Shown here: positions 5,890-6,956 of the stretch, in pieces | Layout of the letters: the number at the start of each line of letters is the position of its first letter | Numbering within the stretch: the first letter of the stretch is position 1 | DNA from: Acidimicrobiaceae bacterium | Lineage (GTDB): Bacteria; Actinomycetota; Acidimicrobiia; Acidimicrobiales; RAAP-2 | Assembly: GCA_003152555.1 (NCBI GenBank) | Contig: PMAL01000179.1 | Span: 1-6,956 of the forward strand | Direction of reading: 5' to 3' | DNA length: 6,956 bases | Notes under the pieces: model-generated | Seen by the model: only the letters and a program-made list of their open reading frames with translations | Told to the model about the DNA's origin: nothing | Database searches by the model: none | Translations under genes and position numbers: made by a program

Positions 5890-6564
5890 GTGTGCGCCAT
5901 TCGAGTGGTTTTAGCTGAGGACAACACGTTATTGCGCGAAGGAATTTCGCGAATGATTGATGCTGACGTGGAACTCGAACTGGTGGGCGTCGCGTCAAAC
6001 CTGCCCGAGTTGCTTACCCTCGTGGTCGAGCACGAGCCTGACGTCGTGGTGACCGACATTCGCATGCCACCTACGGGTACCGACGAGGGCATCCAGGCCG
6101 CCGCGTGGCTGCGCGAACATCAGCCCAAGGTTGGCGTCGTGGTACTCAGTCAGTACACCGCCCCCGCGTACGCGCTGACGTTGTTAGAGGACGGATCGGC
6201 CGGCCGCGCGTACTTGCTCAAAGAGCGCGTCGCGGGCGCTAACGAACTGACCCAGACAATCCGAGTCGTGGCGTCGGGGGGATCGGTTATTGATCCGCTC
6301 GTCGTTGACGTCCTCGTTCAGGCGCGGGCCAAGCACCACAAGTCCGACCTCGAGTGGCTCACCCCGAGGGAGTCCGAAATACTGGCCGAGATGGCCCAGG
6401 GCAAGTCCAATGGGGCAATTGCCAAGAGTTTGAACGTATCCGAGCGGGCCGTCGAGAAGCACTCGAACGCCATCTTTTCCAAGCTCGGACTCTCTGAGGA
6501 ACGCGATCTCAATCGTCGTGTCAAGGCGGTGCTCGTCTACTTGAGCGCCCAGCCGGGAGGCTAG
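5890..6564 (+). CDS. NarL/LuxR-type two-component response regulator
   Basis: 224 residues, full length for the family. The receiver domain (about 4-120) has the acidic pair E10-D11, the phospho-acceptor D56 in VVVTDIRMPP, S87 at the conserved Thr/Ser position (VVLSQY) and K111 in YLLKER. TDIRMPPTGTDEGI is typical of a NarL subgroup common in actinobacteria. The C-terminal LuxR helix-turn-helix (about 156-202) reads LTPRESEILAEMAQGKSN, then AIAKSLNVSERAVEKHSNAI, the recognition helix lying in the second part. It would be a cytoplasmic DNA-binding protein switched on by a histidine kinase, none of which is present in the window. The start is GTG at 5890 with no Shine-Dalgarno sequence, compatible with leaderless translation. 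GTG at 5905 lies inside the first receiver strand and is less likely. It follows the permease by 78 bases and has a likely promoter of its own. Confidence 0.95.
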   Translation: MCAIRVVLAEDNTLLREGISRMIDADVELELVGVASNLPELLTLVVEHEPDVVVTDIRMPPTGTDEGIQAAAWLREHQPKVGVVVLSQYTAPAYALTLLEDGSAGRAYLLKERVAGANELTQTIRVVASGGSVIDPLVVDVLVQARAKHHKSDLEWLTPRESEILAEMAQGKSNGAIAKSLNVSERAVEKHSNAIFSKLGLSEERDLNRRVKAVLVYLSAQPGG

Positions 6565-6594
6565 CCTCACCACGCTTTAGAAGGCACCTCACCA
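6565..6594 (+). repeat. Pair of CCTCACCA direct repeats between the two regulators
   Basis: CCTCACCA occurs at 6565-6572 and again at 6587-6594, 22 bases apart, close to two helical turns. They lie in the 63-base gap after the first regulator stop and before the second regulator start. Same-face spacing suits two protein molecules binding side by side, so this may be a regulator site. No clear -35/-10 pair is visible in the gap. Confidence 0.3.
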
Positions 6595-6627
6595 TCAATT
6601 CACAACGTGCCGTGCAAGAATGATTAC

Positions 6628-6956
6628 ATGACCGGCAACGCAGTTTCCGTGGTTGTTGTTGATGACCAGGCGCCCTTTCGCCTCGCAGCGCGCGCGGTAC
6701 TGCGCCGTACGGAGGGATTTGAACTCGTCGGCGAAGCGGAAAATGGCCTTGAGGCCCTGACGCTGGTTGACACGCTCAAGCCCGACCTCGTGTTGATGGA
6801 TATCAACATGCCCGAGATGGGCGGTATTGAGGCCACCCGTCAGATCGTCGCCGAATTGCCGGCGACGGTGGTCATTCTCTGCTCCACCTACGGCGTGAAT
6901 GACCTGCCGCCCGAAGCGGCCACCAGCGGAGCGAGGGCCTACGTGCACAAGGAGCA
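6628..6956 (+). CDS. Second response regulator (receiver domain; 3' end cut off)
   Basis: 109 residues are present before the right edge. The receiver domain begins VSVVVVDDQAPFRLAARAVL (6-25) with acidic pair D12-D13. The phospho-acceptor is D58 in VLMDINMPEMGG, S86 lies in VVILCSTYG, and K108 is in AYVHKE, so all the phosphorylation residues are intact. The output domain lies outside the window; the receiver type suggests NarL/LuxR, but this cannot be seen. The ATG at 6628 is preferred. GTG at 6607 in the same frame would add seven residues (VPCKNDY) with no family support. The ribosome-binding site is weak. It follows the first regulator by 63 bases in the same direction. The two receivers share the general fold but differ clearly in sequence, so this is not a recent duplication. 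Confidence 0.92.
   Translation, partial: MTGNAVSVVVVDDQAPFRLAARAVLRRTEGFELVGEAENGLEALTLVDTLKPDLVLMDINMPEMGGIEATRQIVAELPATVVILCSTYGVNDLPPEAATSGARAYVHKE

Noticed and set aside
6595..6948. Long open frame antisense to the second regulator
   Set aside because: It mirrors a gene with intact receiver motifs. The predicted protein is rich in His, Arg and Gly with no recognisable pattern, so it is a codon-bias shadow. The same holds for 6184-6573 on the minus strand.

Overview
The window looks like chromosomal DNA of a moderately GC-rich actinobacterium. Several things suggest this: frequent GTG starts, a DsbA-like/purK/purE arrangement, a stand-alone iron-sulfur RecB-type nuclease, and a large FtsX-type permease of a subfamily I associate with actinobacteria. 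An acidimicrobial lineage is possible, but that is an inference from general protein character and nothing in the window proves it. No mobile element, CRISPR array, rRNA or tRNA gene is visible.

Minus strand, bases 1-2653, is a compact operon read right to left. It starts with a RecB-like PD-(D/E)XK nuclease carrying four cysteines for a probable 4Fe-4S cluster. A one-cysteine DsbA-fold protein follows after 16 bases. Next come purK (ATP-grasp N5-carboxyaminoimidazole ribonucleotide synthetase) and the first 23 codons of purE (N5-CAIR mutase), which runs off the left edge. The joints are tight: a 4-base overlap or 20-base gap between dsbA-like and purK, and a one-base overlap (TAATG) between purK and purE. 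PurK and PurE act in sequence in de novo purine synthesis. The nuclease and thiol protein are probably co-transcribed passengers.

Bases 2654-2717 are a short divergent promoter region. To its right on the plus strand is a conserved-looking 101-residue protein of unknown function (2718-3023). A 268-base non-coding stretch (3024-3291) follows and is the most structured DNA here. It holds overlapping palindromes, an interrupted dyad around a TTGACT box, and a 16-codon reading frame with a strong ribosome-binding site that overlaps the next gene's start.

The plus-strand right half (3292-6956) encodes an 839-residue FtsX/MacB-type ABC permease with two FtsX modules and no ATPase gene beside it. 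Two response regulators follow: a complete NarL/LuxR-type protein with its own likely promoter, and a second whose receiver domain is cut by the right edge. A histidine kinase, if there is one, lies outside the window. Permease plus regulators suggests envelope or peptide sensing and export, but the sequence alone does not show that they work together.

Most of the window is ordinary. The best candidates for a second look are the leader frame and operator-like DNA before the permease, the ATPase-less permease next to tandem regulators, and the redox/nuclease pair joined to purKE.
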